DNA of 64,000 bases, taken from NCBI GenBank assembly GCA_018816345.1, contig JAHIWG010000173.1, positions 1 through 64,000 on the forward strand. The letters are read 5' to 3'. A program made the position numbers and the translations under genes. Shown piece after piece: positions 17,233 to 25,494 of this stretch. This DNA comes from Spirochaetota bacterium (GTDB taxonomy: Bacteria; Spirochaetota; Spirochaetia; Treponematales; UBA12059). The first letter of the stretch is position 1. Each line of letters begins with the position of its first letter. Below the pieces are notes generated by a model, which had not been told where the DNA came from, ran no database searches, and worked only from the letters and a program-made list of their open reading frames with translations.

Positions 17233-18095
17233 GACTGCACCTCGATCTTTCGGAAGATAGCCTGGAGCGACAGCGTGATCGCGAGTATCAGGACGAACAG
17301 GGCGAGCCCGTTCGCCGCGGCGAATCCGGCCATCTGGCTAGCGAAATAGCTGGAATGGATGAGCGTGGCGAGCGAATTAGTCGTGTATCCCGGCCCGCCG
17401 CCGGTCAGCGCCTTGATGATGTCGAACAGCTTGAGGCCGCCGATCAGGTTTATCGTGATGCTCGTAACGAAGGCCGGATAGAGGAGCGGCACCGTCACGC
17501 GCCTGAACACCTGCCATTCGCCCGCGCCCTCGATGCGCGCGGCCTCGTAGTACATGGGCGCGATGTTCTGGAGGCCGGCCATGTATATCACCATGGAGAT
17601 GCCGCAGTACTGGAGGGTATTGACGCCGAGGATGAACGATTTCGCCGAGGCCGCGCTCGAGAGCCAGAGCCGCTTCTCCCCTCCCGCGAGCGCGACGATA
17701 TCGTTCAGGGCGCCGTCGTACTGGAGGAGGTAGTACCACATATAGCCCATGATGACCGCCGATATGAGGACGGGCAGGTAGACGACGGTGCGCGTGATCC
17801 CGCGCCCGGGGAATTTCTTGTCCAGGAAGAGCGCCAGGGATAGGCCCAGGACCTGCTGGAAGAAGGTGGATCCGAAGCCGTACAGGAGCGTGTTCCAGAA
17901 TGAGGCGCGGACGTTCTCGTCCTTGAACAGCCGCACGAAATTACGCAGGCCGACATAGGAGAAGCGCCTTGAGAAGCCGTTCCAGTTCGTGAACGCTATC
18001 CTGATCCCGTCGACGAACGGATAGGCGACGAACAGCGCGAAGAGCGCCAGGGCCGGTATATAGAGAATATTCGCTTTCTTGTAGAGTGCTTCCAT
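17229..18095 (-). CDS. Alpha-galactoside ABC transporter permease (MalF type)
   Basis: A 288-aa CUT1 permease with the coupling loop at Glu184 (EAARIEGAGEWQVFRRVTVP) and an N-terminal membrane segment (ANILYIPALALFALFVAYPF). It pairs with the following MalG-type protein and accepts sugar from the binding protein encoded upstream. It is preceded by a hairpin at 18123-18146, probably to lower its expression relative to the binding protein. Confidence 0.92.
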   Translation of the reverse strand: MEALYKKANILYIPALALFALFVAYPFVDGIRIAFTNWNGFSRRFSYVGLRNFVRLFKDENVRASFWNTLLYGFGSTFFQQVLGLSLALFLDKKFPGRGITRTVVYLPVLISAVIMGYMWYYLLQYDGALNDIVALAGGEKRLWLSSAASAKSFILGVNTLQYCGISMVIYMAGLQNIAPMYYEAARIEGAGEWQVFRRVTVPLLYPAFVTSITINLIGGLKLFDIIKALTGGGPGYTTNSLATLIHSSYFASQMAGFAAANGLALFVLILAITLSLQAIFRKIEVQS

Positions 18096-18122
18096 CGGTA
18101 CGGCTCCGGGGCGGAAAAGTAT

Positions 18123-18146
18123 CGTCGCCCCGTAGGCGGGGCGACG
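18123..18146 (-). terminator. Intra-operon hairpin after binding-protein gene
   Basis: Perfect nine-base arms cgtcgcccc (18123-18131) and ggggcgacg (18138-18146) with a 6-base loop, between the binding-protein and permease genes. No T run, so mRNA protection or partial attenuation is more likely than full termination. Confidence 0.65.
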
Positions 18147-18170
18147 GTCGAGGCCAAGGGTCAGAGAATC

Positions 18171-19415
18171 CTAGCGAAGGCTTTCATAGTCGCTCTTCAT
18201 CTTAGAGACGGCCTGGTCTATGGTCATCGTGTTCGCGAGCAGGCCGGTACCGGTCTTGCAAAGCGAGTCCCACATGCCGCTCGGGAGGTACTCGCGATCG
18301 AAGTAGGGGAAGCCGCGTATACCCTTGAGCCTGTCGAAGTAGGGCGTCAGGTCGCCCAGGTCGGATGCGTATCCCGCGCCGACGAGGCCGGTCGGGTTCC
18401 CGTTGATCGTCGCTATGGCGGACACGTTCTCCGGCCTCGCGCAGAAGGCGAGGAATTTGAGGGCTTCCTTCTTGTTCTTGCCGTCTCTCCAGACGCCGAG
18501 GGCCACGCGCTCGCCCGTGATCACTGTCGGGCTGTCGGCCGTCGACGCCGCGGGAACCGGCATGAACCCGTACTCGCCGGCCGGGTTCTGCTTCTTCGCC
18601 TCTCCGATCACGTAGTTGCCGAAGAAGGCGAAGGCCACGTCGCCGGATGCCAGCTTCTTGCTGACGTCCGCCCAGGTGCCCTGGGTGTAGTCGGGGTTGA
18701 GGTAGCCGGCGTCGCGGAAATCGACGAGCAGCCTGGCGACCGGCGCCCACAGCTTCCAGTCGAACGACCCGTCCTTGAGGGTCTTCCGGGCGTTGCCCCT
18801 GTCGTTAGTGATCAGGAAGGATGGAGCGGTCCAATCGTAGAAGTTGCCGACCGTCCAATCGTCCTGGGCGGAGCCGCCGATGTGGACGGGGATCTTCCCG
18901 ATGGCCTTGACCCTCGCGCAGGCGGCCTTGAAGTCGTCCCACGTCTTGATAGCGGCCGGGTCGACCCTAGCCTGGTCGAGGACGCCTCGGTTGAAGGCCA
19001 CGCCGGCGACTTCCATATCGAACGGCAGGACGAAGAACTTCCCGGCCTTGTCGGTTATAACGCCCTTGATCGTCGGGTTGACGAGGGAGGCCCACGGCTG
19101 GCGGTTGAGCGGCTCGAGATACTCGCTGTAGCGGGCGACCGACCAGCCGTGGGTCGTCCAGAGATCGGGAAGGTCGTTGGCGGCCATCTTTGTCTTCATG
19201 GCCTCCTCGTAGCGGGGATAGGTCACGACCTCTACGCTTACGCCGCTCGTCTGCCTGTTGTAGGCGGCCGCGAGGCCCTGAAGGGCGACGAACGTCGAGT
19301 CGGTCATCGAGAAATTGACGGCTACGGTGAGTCTCTTCGTAGCTTGCGCGCTCGCGGCCGTCGTCGCCCCTAACGCTACGAGGGCGATGACGAGTCCGGC
19401 AATGGATCTTCTCAT
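18171..19415 (-). CDS. Alpha-galactoside-binding protein of ABC transporter
   Basis: A 414-aa family 1 solute-binding protein with a Sec signal peptide (residues 1-23, ending AASAQ). The mature chain shows features of the RafE/MsmE group, such as LAAAYNRQTSGVSVEVVTYP and DLWTTHGWSVARYSEYL. It captures the sugar outside the inner membrane and delivers it to the two permeases that follow. It is the first structural gene after the palindromic operator at 19435-19466. The ligand assignment rests on the GH36 gene in the operon. Confidence 0.9.
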   Translation of the reverse strand: MRRSIAGLVIALVALGATTAASAQATKRLTVAVNFSMTDSTFVALQGLAAAYNRQTSGVSVEVVTYPRYEEAMKTKMAANDLPDLWTTHGWSVARYSEYLEPLNRQPWASLVNPTIKGVITDKAGKFFVLPFDMEVAGVAFNRGVLDQARVDPAAIKTWDDFKAACARVKAIGKIPVHIGGSAQDDWTVGNFYDWTAPSFLITNDRGNARKTLKDGSFDWKLWAPVARLLVDFRDAGYLNPDYTQGTWADVSKKLASGDVAFAFFGNYVIGEAKKQNPAGEYGFMPVPAASTADSPTVITGERVALGVWRDGKNKKEALKFLAFCARPENVSAIATINGNPTGLVGAGYASDLGDLTPYFDRLKGIRGFPYFDREYLPSGMWDSLCKTGTGLLANTMTIDQAVSKMKSDYESLR

Positions 19416-19434
19416 AGAAATGCCTCCCTGACTT

Positions 19435-19497
19435 GCTTAGAAATGTAATCGATTACATTTCTAAGCATATACTCATGCCATGCGGCTTTTTTGTCAA
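19435..19497 (-). promoter_or_regulatory. LacI-type operator (32-bp palindrome) with minus-strand promoter
   Basis: A perfect 32-base palindrome (19435-19466; each half is gcttagaaatgtaatc or its complement) contains the LacI-family core TGTAATCGATTACA. On the minus strand it directly follows a promoter: TTGACA (-35, complement of 19492-19497) and TATATG (-10, complement of 19466-19471), with a longish 20-base spacer. A repressor bound here would block the start of the binding-protein transcript. The regulator gene lies immediately upstream. Confidence 0.88.
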
Positions 19498-19505
19498 CGA
19501 TTTTC

Positions 19506-20528
19506 TTAGCTGGTAGCGCGAAGGACGAGCCTCGATGATATTTCCTCCCGACTCGCCTCCCGCGCGGGGATGTAGCCCGATCGTATCCTGAGGTAGAGCT
19601 CCGCCGCCATCCGCCCCAGGTCCGCCGTGCGGAGGTCGACGGTCGAGAGCTGCGGCACGGATATCCTCGAGAGGAGCGTATTGTCCACGCTGATGACGGC
19701 GATATCGTCGGGCACGCGCAGGCCGGCGGCCTGCGCCCCCTGGAGGACGCCGACGCCGACCATGTCGTTGTAGGCGAGTATCGCCCTCGGTCGATCAGGG
19801 GAACGCGCGAGCCGCGACATCAGCTCGGCGGCGTTCGTAACCACCCCCTCGACGTTCGCGTCGCCGACCCTATGGACCTGGGCGGCGCCCGGGCCGAGGC
19901 CCGCTCCCGAGCAGAATTCGGCGAAGAGCCGTTCCTTGACGGTACAGGAGTAGTTCCCCTCGTCGCCAAGAATCATGGCGATAGGAAATAATCGTCTTGC
20001 AAGGAAATAATTCAAGGCCTCCATCAGCCCGGGCTCCTGCGCGCAGCACACGACATGATGGCGCGGATCACGATGGAGATGCTCGTTGACGAGTATCACG
20101 GGACAGTCGGCCTTCAGCCCGTCATAGAAGCTACTCGCGGCGTTGAAGCCCGGCGACTCGACGACGATGAGGGCCTCCACCTTCCGGCGAAGGAGCTCCT
20201 CGATATAGCGATGCTCCAGCTCCTCGTCGTTATTGCTGTTGCATAGGTAGATGAAGGCGTCGTTCTTAGCCAGTGTCCCCTCTATCGACTCCACGATGGA
20301 GGTCATATAGGGGTTGGTGATGAGGGAGACGATAATGCCTACCACTCCGGTCTGCGAGTGCTTGAGGCCGCGGGCGAAAATATTAGGCTTGTAGCCCTGC
20401 TCCTTGATTATCGCCTCTATTCTCTTCCTCGTAGCCGGGCTGACGCGCTCCGAGTTGTTCAGGACTCGGGAAATCGTCGCCGTAGAGACGCCGGCCGCCG
20501 AGGCGATATCATCGATCGTGACACCCAT
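19506..20528 (-). CDS. LacI-family transcriptional regulator
   Basis: A 340-aa repressor. Residues 1-50 are a typical LacI helix-turn-helix (IDDIASAAGVSTATISRVLN) with the hinge helix after it; 60-340 is a periplasmic-binding-protein-like effector domain. It sits at the head of the alpha-galactoside operon, is transcribed in the same direction, and almost surely binds the palindrome at 19435-19466. A second site (20559-20572) lies 30 bases before its own start, which predicts autoregulation. The inducer is probably an alpha-galactoside or derivative (inference). Confidence 0.93.
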   Translation of the reverse strand: MGVTIDDIASAAGVSTATISRVLNNSERVSPATRKRIEAIIKEQGYKPNIFARGLKHSQTGVVGIIVSLITNPYMTSIVESIEGTLAKNDAFIYLCNSNNDEELEHRYIEELLRRKVEALIVVESPGFNAASSFYDGLKADCPVILVNEHLHRDPRHHVVCCAQEPGLMEALNYFLARRLFPIAMILGDEGNYSCTVKERLFAEFCSGAGLGPGAAQVHRVGDANVEGVVTNAAELMSRLARSPDRPRAILAYNDMVGVGVLQGAQAAGLRVPDDIAVISVDNTLLSRISVPQLSTVDLRTADLGRMAAELYLRIRSGYIPAREASREEISSRLVLRATS

Positions 20529-20558
20529 ACCGTGATCTTAAACTGTAGCGACCGTTCA

Positions 20559-20572
20559 TGCAATCGATTTCA
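20559..20572 (-). promoter_or_regulatory. Second LacI-type operator, autoregulatory
   Basis: TGCAATCGATTTCA (minus strand TGAAATCGATTGCA) matches the LacI-family pattern TGxAAxCGxTTxCA. It is 30 bases upstream of the regulator start, so it probably lets the repressor control its own gene. Confidence 0.65.
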
Positions 20573-20657
20573 TGGCATAACGCCGCCCTCGTTCCGCGGC
20601 TCTTGCCTCTATACGGGCGTAGAAAGCTCTTAAGGCGAGGACGTTCCCGGGGAGGCG

Positions 20658-21377
20658 CTATCCTGACCGCAACGCGCCGGCGATGATAGCGCGCACCCTA
20701 TCCGGGAGCGCCTTCCGCTGCTCGGCGTCCAAGCCCTCCGTGGGGATAGGCTCGTGGACGGTGAAGGCGATCCTGCCGGGTACTATCCGGCGACGCTCCT
20801 CCCAGATACGCCACGTGCCGTCTATGGTAACGGGGACGATTACCGCCCCCGCCCTGACCGGCAGCCTGAAGCTGCCGTTGCGGAACGGCCCGATGGCCGG
20901 GCTCCTGCTACGCGTGCCTTCGGGGAAGATGGCGAGCGCCTGGCCCTTCCGTATAAGTCGTATGCCGCGGTCTATCGACTTGAGCCCTTTCCTCACGTCC
21001 TTGCGATCGATGAACACGGAACCCATCGCGCCGAGCCAGATATTCATGATCGGGACGTAAAGCCCCGCCCGCTTCGAGATGAAGCCTACCTGCCGCTTTA
21101 GCAGCGCGAGCATCGAGATGATATCGAAGTCTCCCTGGTGATTGGCGACGAAGCATAGCCTCTTCTCGGCGGGGATGCGCTCGAGCCCGGTCGCCTCTAT
21201 GGTCGAGCCGCTGACCGCGACGCAGCTGCGCGCCCAGGCACCCAGGAACCGCGCGAAGCATGCTCCCGTCGCGTTTCCGAGGCCGAGGCCACGCAAGGCC
21301 AGGAAGACGACGCAGAGGGGGGTCGATAAGACGAGGGTAATCCAGAACCACGAATAAAACGCTATAGTCCTAAGCAT
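20658..21377 (-). CDS. plsC: 1-acyl-sn-glycerol-3-phosphate acyltransferase
   Basis: A 239-aa membrane-bound acyltransferase that makes phosphatidic acid from lysophosphatidic acid. The NHQGDFD block (NHx4D) and FPEGTRS block are intact, and residues 7-30 form a hydrophobic N-terminal anchor. It is divergently transcribed from an acyl-CoA synthetase at 21498, which would fit a shared role in acyl-chain use. The divergent 120-base gap is AT-rich and should hold both promoters. Confidence 0.9.
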   Translation of the reverse strand: MLRTIAFYSWFWITLVLSTPLCVVFLALRGLGLGNATGACFARFLGAWARSCVAVSGSTIEATGLERIPAEKRLCFVANHQGDFDIISMLALLKRQVGFISKRAGLYVPIMNIWLGAMGSVFIDRKDVRKGLKSIDRGIRLIRKGQALAIFPEGTRSRSPAIGPFRNGSFRLPVRAGAVIVPVTIDGTWRIWEERRRIVPGRIAFTVHEPIPTEGLDAEQRKALPDRVRAIIAGALRSG

Positions 21378-21497
21378 ACGCCATCCTACCGGAGATAATC
21401 CTTAATAGCAATAATTACAAATTCATATTTATTGTCATTATTAGCATTGACCTCGTCGCGAAACTAGAACAGAATACGGACGTTTTAGGAGGCCTCC

Positions 21498-23441
21498 TTG
21501 GACACTAAGCTAGCCGAAATCCCGTTCCGCTCCGCCGCCAGGTTCAAGGACAGGGTATCCCATCAGTATCGGGCCGGGAACGAGACGGTAACCAGGACCT
21601 ACGAGGAATTCGCCCGGCTGATACGCGTCCTGACCGCCGGATTCGACGCGGCCGGGGTTGAGAAGGGCGCCCACGTCGCCTTCTTCGTCAATAACCGCTT
21701 CGAGTGGATAGCCACGGATTTCGCGCTGATGATACTCGGCGCCGTGTCAGTTCCCCGCGGCTCGGATACCACGCCCAAGGAAGCCGCCTTCATCTTCGGG
21801 CACTCTGACTCCGAGATGCTTATCCTCGAGAACCGCGCCCAGCTCGAGGCCCTCGACGGCGTCTTCACGGCGGAGGACTGGGAGCGCTGCCGCAGGATAT
21901 TCATAGTCGACGGGGACGGCGAAGGCTCGATCCCGCGCGGCCAGGAGGATAAGATAACTACGTATAGCGACCTGGAGACGCTCGGCGGCCAGAGGCTGGA
22001 CGGCGACCCGGGCCTCGTAGAGCGGAAATCCGCCCTTATCCTAGAGTCCGACCTGCTGACTATAGTCTATACCTCCGGGACCACCGGGAACCCCAAGGGC
22101 GTCATGCTGTCCCACGCCAATTTCCTCCAGAACGTAACGGCCAACACGCCTCGGCTCGAGATAGATCCCGAGGCCTCGGAGGCTACGGTAGTCATGCTAC
22201 CCTCGTGGCACGTCTACGAGCGCGCGTTCGAGTACTGCGGCCTGGCCTCGGGACTGCGCTTCATCTATTCCACGGCGGGGAGGTTCTCGGCGGACCTGGC
22301 CAAGGAGCGCCCGCACCTGCTCATCTCCGTGCCGCGCGTCTGGGAATCGGTGTACCAGAAGCTCATCAAGGCGCTCAGCGAGATGGGCGCCGGCAAGCGC
22401 TATCTCATCTTCTCGCTCATCAAGCTCAACCAGGTATGGCTGTCCTCCGAGCAATACCTCCGGGGATGCTATATCAGCCTCAAGCGTCGCTCGTTCCCGA
22501 GGAAGGCCGCGAGATGGGCGCTTAGCCTGCTCCGCGTCGTATTCCTGTACCCGGGGCACCGTATCGCCCACGCGCTATTCAAGCCGTTCCGGGAAAAGGT
22601 GGGAGGGCGGCTACGGGTAGCGACCTGCGGCGCGGGTTCCCTGCCCAAGTACCTGGACGAGCTGTTCAACTCCATAGGCATTACCATAGTCAACGCCTAC
22701 GGGATGACCGAATGCGCGCCGGGGATACTCTCGCGCACGATCGAGCGGAACACGTTCGGATCGGCGGGGATCCCGTTCGACAACACCGAGGTCGTAATAA
22801 GGAGAGAGGACGGCGGGCTCGCCGGGACGGGCGAGAAGGGCGTGGTCTTCTGCCGCGGCCCTCAGGTGATGTCCGGCTACTACAAGAACCCCGACGCCAC
22901 GAGGGCCGTGCTCTCCGACGACGGCTGGCTTAACACGGGGGACCTGGCCGTCCGGTCCGAGAACGGAGAGATCGTCATCGTCGGCAGGCTCAAGGACACG
23001 ATCGTGCTCATGGGAGGCGAGAACGTCGAGCCCGAGCCTATCGAGGACAAGATCAAGGAAAGCTCGTTCATCGACCACGCGGTGGTGATCGGCCAGGACA
23101 GGAAACAGCTATCCGCCATCGTGGCCGTGAACGAGGACGAGCTCATGAGGCTAGCCGGCGAGCTCAAGCTATCGCCTGCCGACATAAGCCTGGAAGGCTC
23201 CGGCTCCATAGAGAACGACGCGATCTACAAGATACTGCTCGACGAGGTAAACTCGCTCATCTCGCGCGAGCACGGTTTCAAGGCCTTCGAGTTCATATCC
23301 AGGATCCTGCCGGTCCGCAACGATTTCTCGATAGGCAGGGAGCTGACGCAAACGCTCAAGATAAAGCGGAAGTACATCGAGGAGAAATACCGCGGCCTGA
23401 TCGAGAAACTGTTCCACGACACGCACGAAAGGAACAAATAG
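21498..23441 (+). CDS. Long-chain acyl-CoA synthetase (AMP-binding)
   Basis: A 647-aa ANL-superfamily ligase that activates fatty acids through an acyl-AMP. The P-loop is YTSGTTGNPKG (191-201). YGMTECAP, LNTGDLAV and the lysine-containing C-terminal lid (LKIKRKYIEEKY) are present. It starts with TTG: AGGAGG (21486-21491) lies 6 bases before it and no upstream ATG fits. Its length and inserts match the bacterial and spirochaetal long-chain type rather than short-chain acetyl-CoA synthetases. It may recycle exogenous fatty acids, which many spirochaetes need. Confidence 0.92.
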   Translation: MDTKLAEIPFRSAARFKDRVSHQYRAGNETVTRTYEEFARLIRVLTAGFDAAGVEKGAHVAFFVNNRFEWIATDFALMILGAVSVPRGSDTTPKEAAFIFGHSDSEMLILENRAQLEALDGVFTAEDWERCRRIFIVDGDGEGSIPRGQEDKITTYSDLETLGGQRLDGDPGLVERKSALILESDLLTIVYTSGTTGNPKGVMLSHANFLQNVTANTPRLEIDPEASEATVVMLPSWHVYERAFEYCGLASGLRFIYSTAGRFSADLAKERPHLLISVPRVWESVYQKLIKALSEMGAGKRYLIFSLIKLNQVWLSSEQYLRGCYISLKRRSFPRKAARWALSLLRVVFLYPGHRIAHALFKPFREKVGGRLRVATCGAGSLPKYLDELFNSIGITIVNAYGMTECAPGILSRTIERNTFGSAGIPFDNTEVVIRREDGGLAGTGEKGVVFCRGPQVMSGYYKNPDATRAVLSDDGWLNTGDLAVRSENGEIVIVGRLKDTIVLMGGENVEPEPIEDKIKESSFIDHAVVIGQDRKQLSAIVAVNEDELMRLAGELKLSPADISLEGSGSIENDAIYKILLDEVNSLISREHGFKAFEFISRILPVRNDFSIGRELTQTLKIKRKYIEEKYRGLIEKLFHDTHERNK

Positions 23442-23468
23442 GCCGTACGCCGGCCCGCTCCCTCCGCC

Positions 23469-23503
23469 AGCGGCCAGCGGCCAGCGGCCCGCGGCCCGCG
23501 GCC
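23469..23503. repeat. Seven-base tandem repeat
   Basis: Three copies of agcggcc are followed by two copies of cgcggcc, between the acyl-CoA synthetase stop and the tRNA terminator. No gene is involved. Such short tandem repeats can vary in copy number. Confidence 0.8.
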
Positions 23504-23527
23504 CGCGACGCCGCTAGCGAAAAGAAA

Positions 23528-23559
23528 AGGCGCGCGACCTGCGGGGGCCGCGCGCCTTA
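23528..23559 (-). terminator. Intrinsic terminator of tRNA-Thr
   Basis: Ten-base arms aaggcgcgcg and cgcgcgcctt enclose a 12-base loop. On the minus strand the stem is followed by TTTTCTTTT, the classical rho-independent pattern, directly after the tRNA. Confidence 0.88.
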
Positions 23560-23562
23560 CGA

Positions 23563-23634
23563 GCCGAGACCGAGAATCGAACTCGGTACCTGCGCATTAC
23601 GAGTGCGCCGCTCTGCCAAGTGAGCTATCTCGGC
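23563..23634 (-). tRNA. tRNA-Thr (anticodon CGT)
   Basis: On the minus strand the acceptor arms GCCGAGA and TCTCGGC pair. The anticodon stem GCGCA/TGCGC encloses the loop CTCGTAA, giving anticodon CGT (reads ACG, Thr). The T arm CCGAG-TTCGATT-CTCGG is standard. Length is 72 bases with a U discriminator, and CCA is not encoded. A terminator follows immediately. Confidence 0.93.
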
Positions 23635-23687
23635 GATTCGGTCGAGAATATACATGAAAAACGGAGCGAAGGGCAAGGCCCGGCGGG

Positions 23688-24332
23688 TTACTTCTTTCGC
23701 TTGGAATTCACGAAGCGGATGAAATCGTTGATGTTCTTGACGACGATGCGGTCCGCGTACAGCTCCACCCGCCGCTGGTTGGAGAAATGGCCCAGCAGGG
23801 TCTGAACCTCCGCGGTGTTCATCCCGGCCCAATGGGCGACGTCGTCGACGGTCACCTTGAACTCGCGCCTGTCTCCCGATTCCTCGCCCTGGTTCATCGA
23901 GCCCTGGGTCTCGTCCAGCATGAGGAACACGTCGGCGATCTTGGCCTGGGGGTCGTCGAGCGTCAGTATCATGAAGCGGCGCTTCTGGTCGTATATGCGC
24001 TTGGTGAAGACCTTGAGGAGGCGCAACGCGATCTGGGGGTTGCCGATCATCAGTATCTCGAAATTGGCTCGGTTGAATTCGAGCACCTTGACGGTCTCCA
24101 GGGAAATGGCCGTCGCGGAGCGGGGCGCGCCCTCGAGTATGGCCATCTCCCCGAAAATCTCCGGGGCCGAGAGGATATCGATATTCTTCTCGATATCGCC
24201 CACTATCTTGGTGATGCGCACCCGGCCGGCCTGGATAAGATAGAAGCTATCGCCGGGCTCGTACTCGGAGAAGATAATCTCCCCGGGCTGATAGGTACGC
24301 GCGAACCGGCCGAATCCGGCGAGGTCGGCCAT
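23688..24332 (-). CDS. Crp/Fnr-family cyclic-nucleotide-binding regulator
   Basis: A 214-aa protein with a cNMP-binding jelly roll (about 10-120, including GEMAILEGAPRSATAISLE), a long dimerisation helix and a C-terminal winged helix (DVAHWAGMNTAEVQTLLGHF). This is the Crp architecture, so it is probably a DNA-binding regulator. It is the second gene of a pair, starting 2 bases after the stop of the upstream cNMP-binding protein. Such paired genes are known in Treponema; here they share an effector domain and probably a signal. Ligand and targets are unknown. Confidence 0.9.
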   Translation of the reverse strand: MADLAGFGRFARTYQPGEIIFSEYEPGDSFYLIQAGRVRITKIVGDIEKNIDILSAPEIFGEMAILEGAPRSATAISLETVKVLEFNRANFEILMIGNPQIALRLLKVFTKRIYDQKRRFMILTLDDPQAKIADVFLMLDETQGSMNQGEESGDRREFKVTVDDVAHWAGMNTAEVQTLLGHFSNQRRVELYADRIVVKNINDFIRFVNSKRKK

Positions 24333-24334
24333 GG

Positions 24335-25399
24335 TCAGGCTCCTCCCAGCGCGTTGAGCGCCTTTTTTGCCTTGATGCGCGCGCTAGAATCCTCGTCGCC
24401 CGGCATCGATAGAACCTTGGAGAAGAAAGCCTTGGCCTTGGCCTTGTCGCCCTTCTTCTCCCACGATTGACCCATGATATAGAGGATATCGGACATATCG
24501 GCGTGCTTCGGGGAACTCTGCACTATCCCGGTGAAGTGCTTGATCGCGAGGTCCCACTGGCCCAGGGCGAAGAGGCAGCGCCCCATGTCGAACTGGGCCT
24601 TGTCTGTGTATTCCGAATCGTCCGACGAGTCGGCGATCGCCTTCAGCGACTTGAACGCCTCCTGGTACTTCTCCTGGGAGAACAGGCTGACGGCGTTATA
24701 GTAGTCCTTCGCGACGTCGGAGAGGCTGGCCCCCTCGGAGGCGCGGGCGGCGGGCGGCGGCGGCGCCGAGAAGCCGTTCTCAGCGGAGAACCCGGGGGGA
24801 GGCGACGCTGGCGAAGCGGGCTGAGAACCGGCTAGCGGCGCCGGCCCCTTGCCGTCCCCGTACCTGGCCAGGGCGGCCTCGGCCGTCTCCAGGTAGCGCC
24901 CGGCCTGCTCGGCCATCTTGCCCGCGGGATAGTAGGTCAGGTAGCGGCCGAGCACGTAGCGGGCCTGGGAGTACATGCGGCTGCGAAGGTAGTACTCGCC
25001 AGTCTTGTAGAGCCCGATCTCGGCGTTGACCGCGGTGGGGTTCTCCATCAGGTTCTCGACCTGCTTGTGTATATGCCGCAGCTGGTTAGAGAACACCTTG
25101 AGCATCTTGATGATGATCCTGGTGTTGGACATCGAGAACGCCTCGAATTCGGGCACGGTGAACGCGAGGACGTTCGCGTCCTCGAGGACGACGGCGTTCT
25201 CCTCGCGGGGATAGCGCCCCAGCGCGCTCTTCACGCCGAAGAACTCGCCGGTCTGGATTATCTCGCGGATGAGCTTCCCGGTCTCGATATCGTTATAGTT
25301 GAGGCTTACCTTGCCGCGCTGGAGTACGAAAATCCTGTCTCCCTGGTCGCCCTGGAAGTAAATGACTGAGTTTGCGCGATATGTCCCTACCTTGGGCAT
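24335..25399 (-). CDS. cNMP-binding domain protein with TPR-like C terminus
   Basis: A 354-aa protein. Residues about 5-130 form a cyclic-nucleotide-binding domain (GEFFGVKSALGRYPREENAVVLED). A helical region and a Pro/Ala-rich linker (about 190-230) follow, then a TPR-like repeat region (about 235-350, DYYNAVSLFSQEKYQEAF, MGRCLFALGQWDLAIKHF) resembling the outer-membrane assembly/YbgF type. There is no DNA-binding domain, so it is likely a cytoplasmic adaptor that reads a nucleotide signal. Gaggaa precedes the ATG. It heads the operon with the Crp-like gene. Confidence 0.88.
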   Translation of the reverse strand: MPKVGTYRANSVIYFQGDQGDRIFVLQRGKVSLNYNDIETGKLIREIIQTGEFFGVKSALGRYPREENAVVLEDANVLAFTVPEFEAFSMSNTRIIIKMLKVFSNQLRHIHKQVENLMENPTAVNAEIGLYKTGEYYLRSRMYSQARYVLGRYLTYYPAGKMAEQAGRYLETAEAALARYGDGKGPAPLAGSQPASPASPPPGFSAENGFSAPPPPAARASEGASLSDVAKDYYNAVSLFSQEKYQEAFKSLKAIADSSDDSEYTDKAQFDMGRCLFALGQWDLAIKHFTGIVQSSPKHADMSDILYIMGQSWEKKGDKAKAKAFFSKVLSMPGDEDSSARIKAKKALNALGGA

Positions 25400-25494
25400 C
25401 GTTTCCTCATTACTCCTGGATTTCGGCCGAGGCGCGAACCTATGAGCCGCTCGCCCATTATAGTATATAACAAGCGATCAAGCCATGCCGATCG

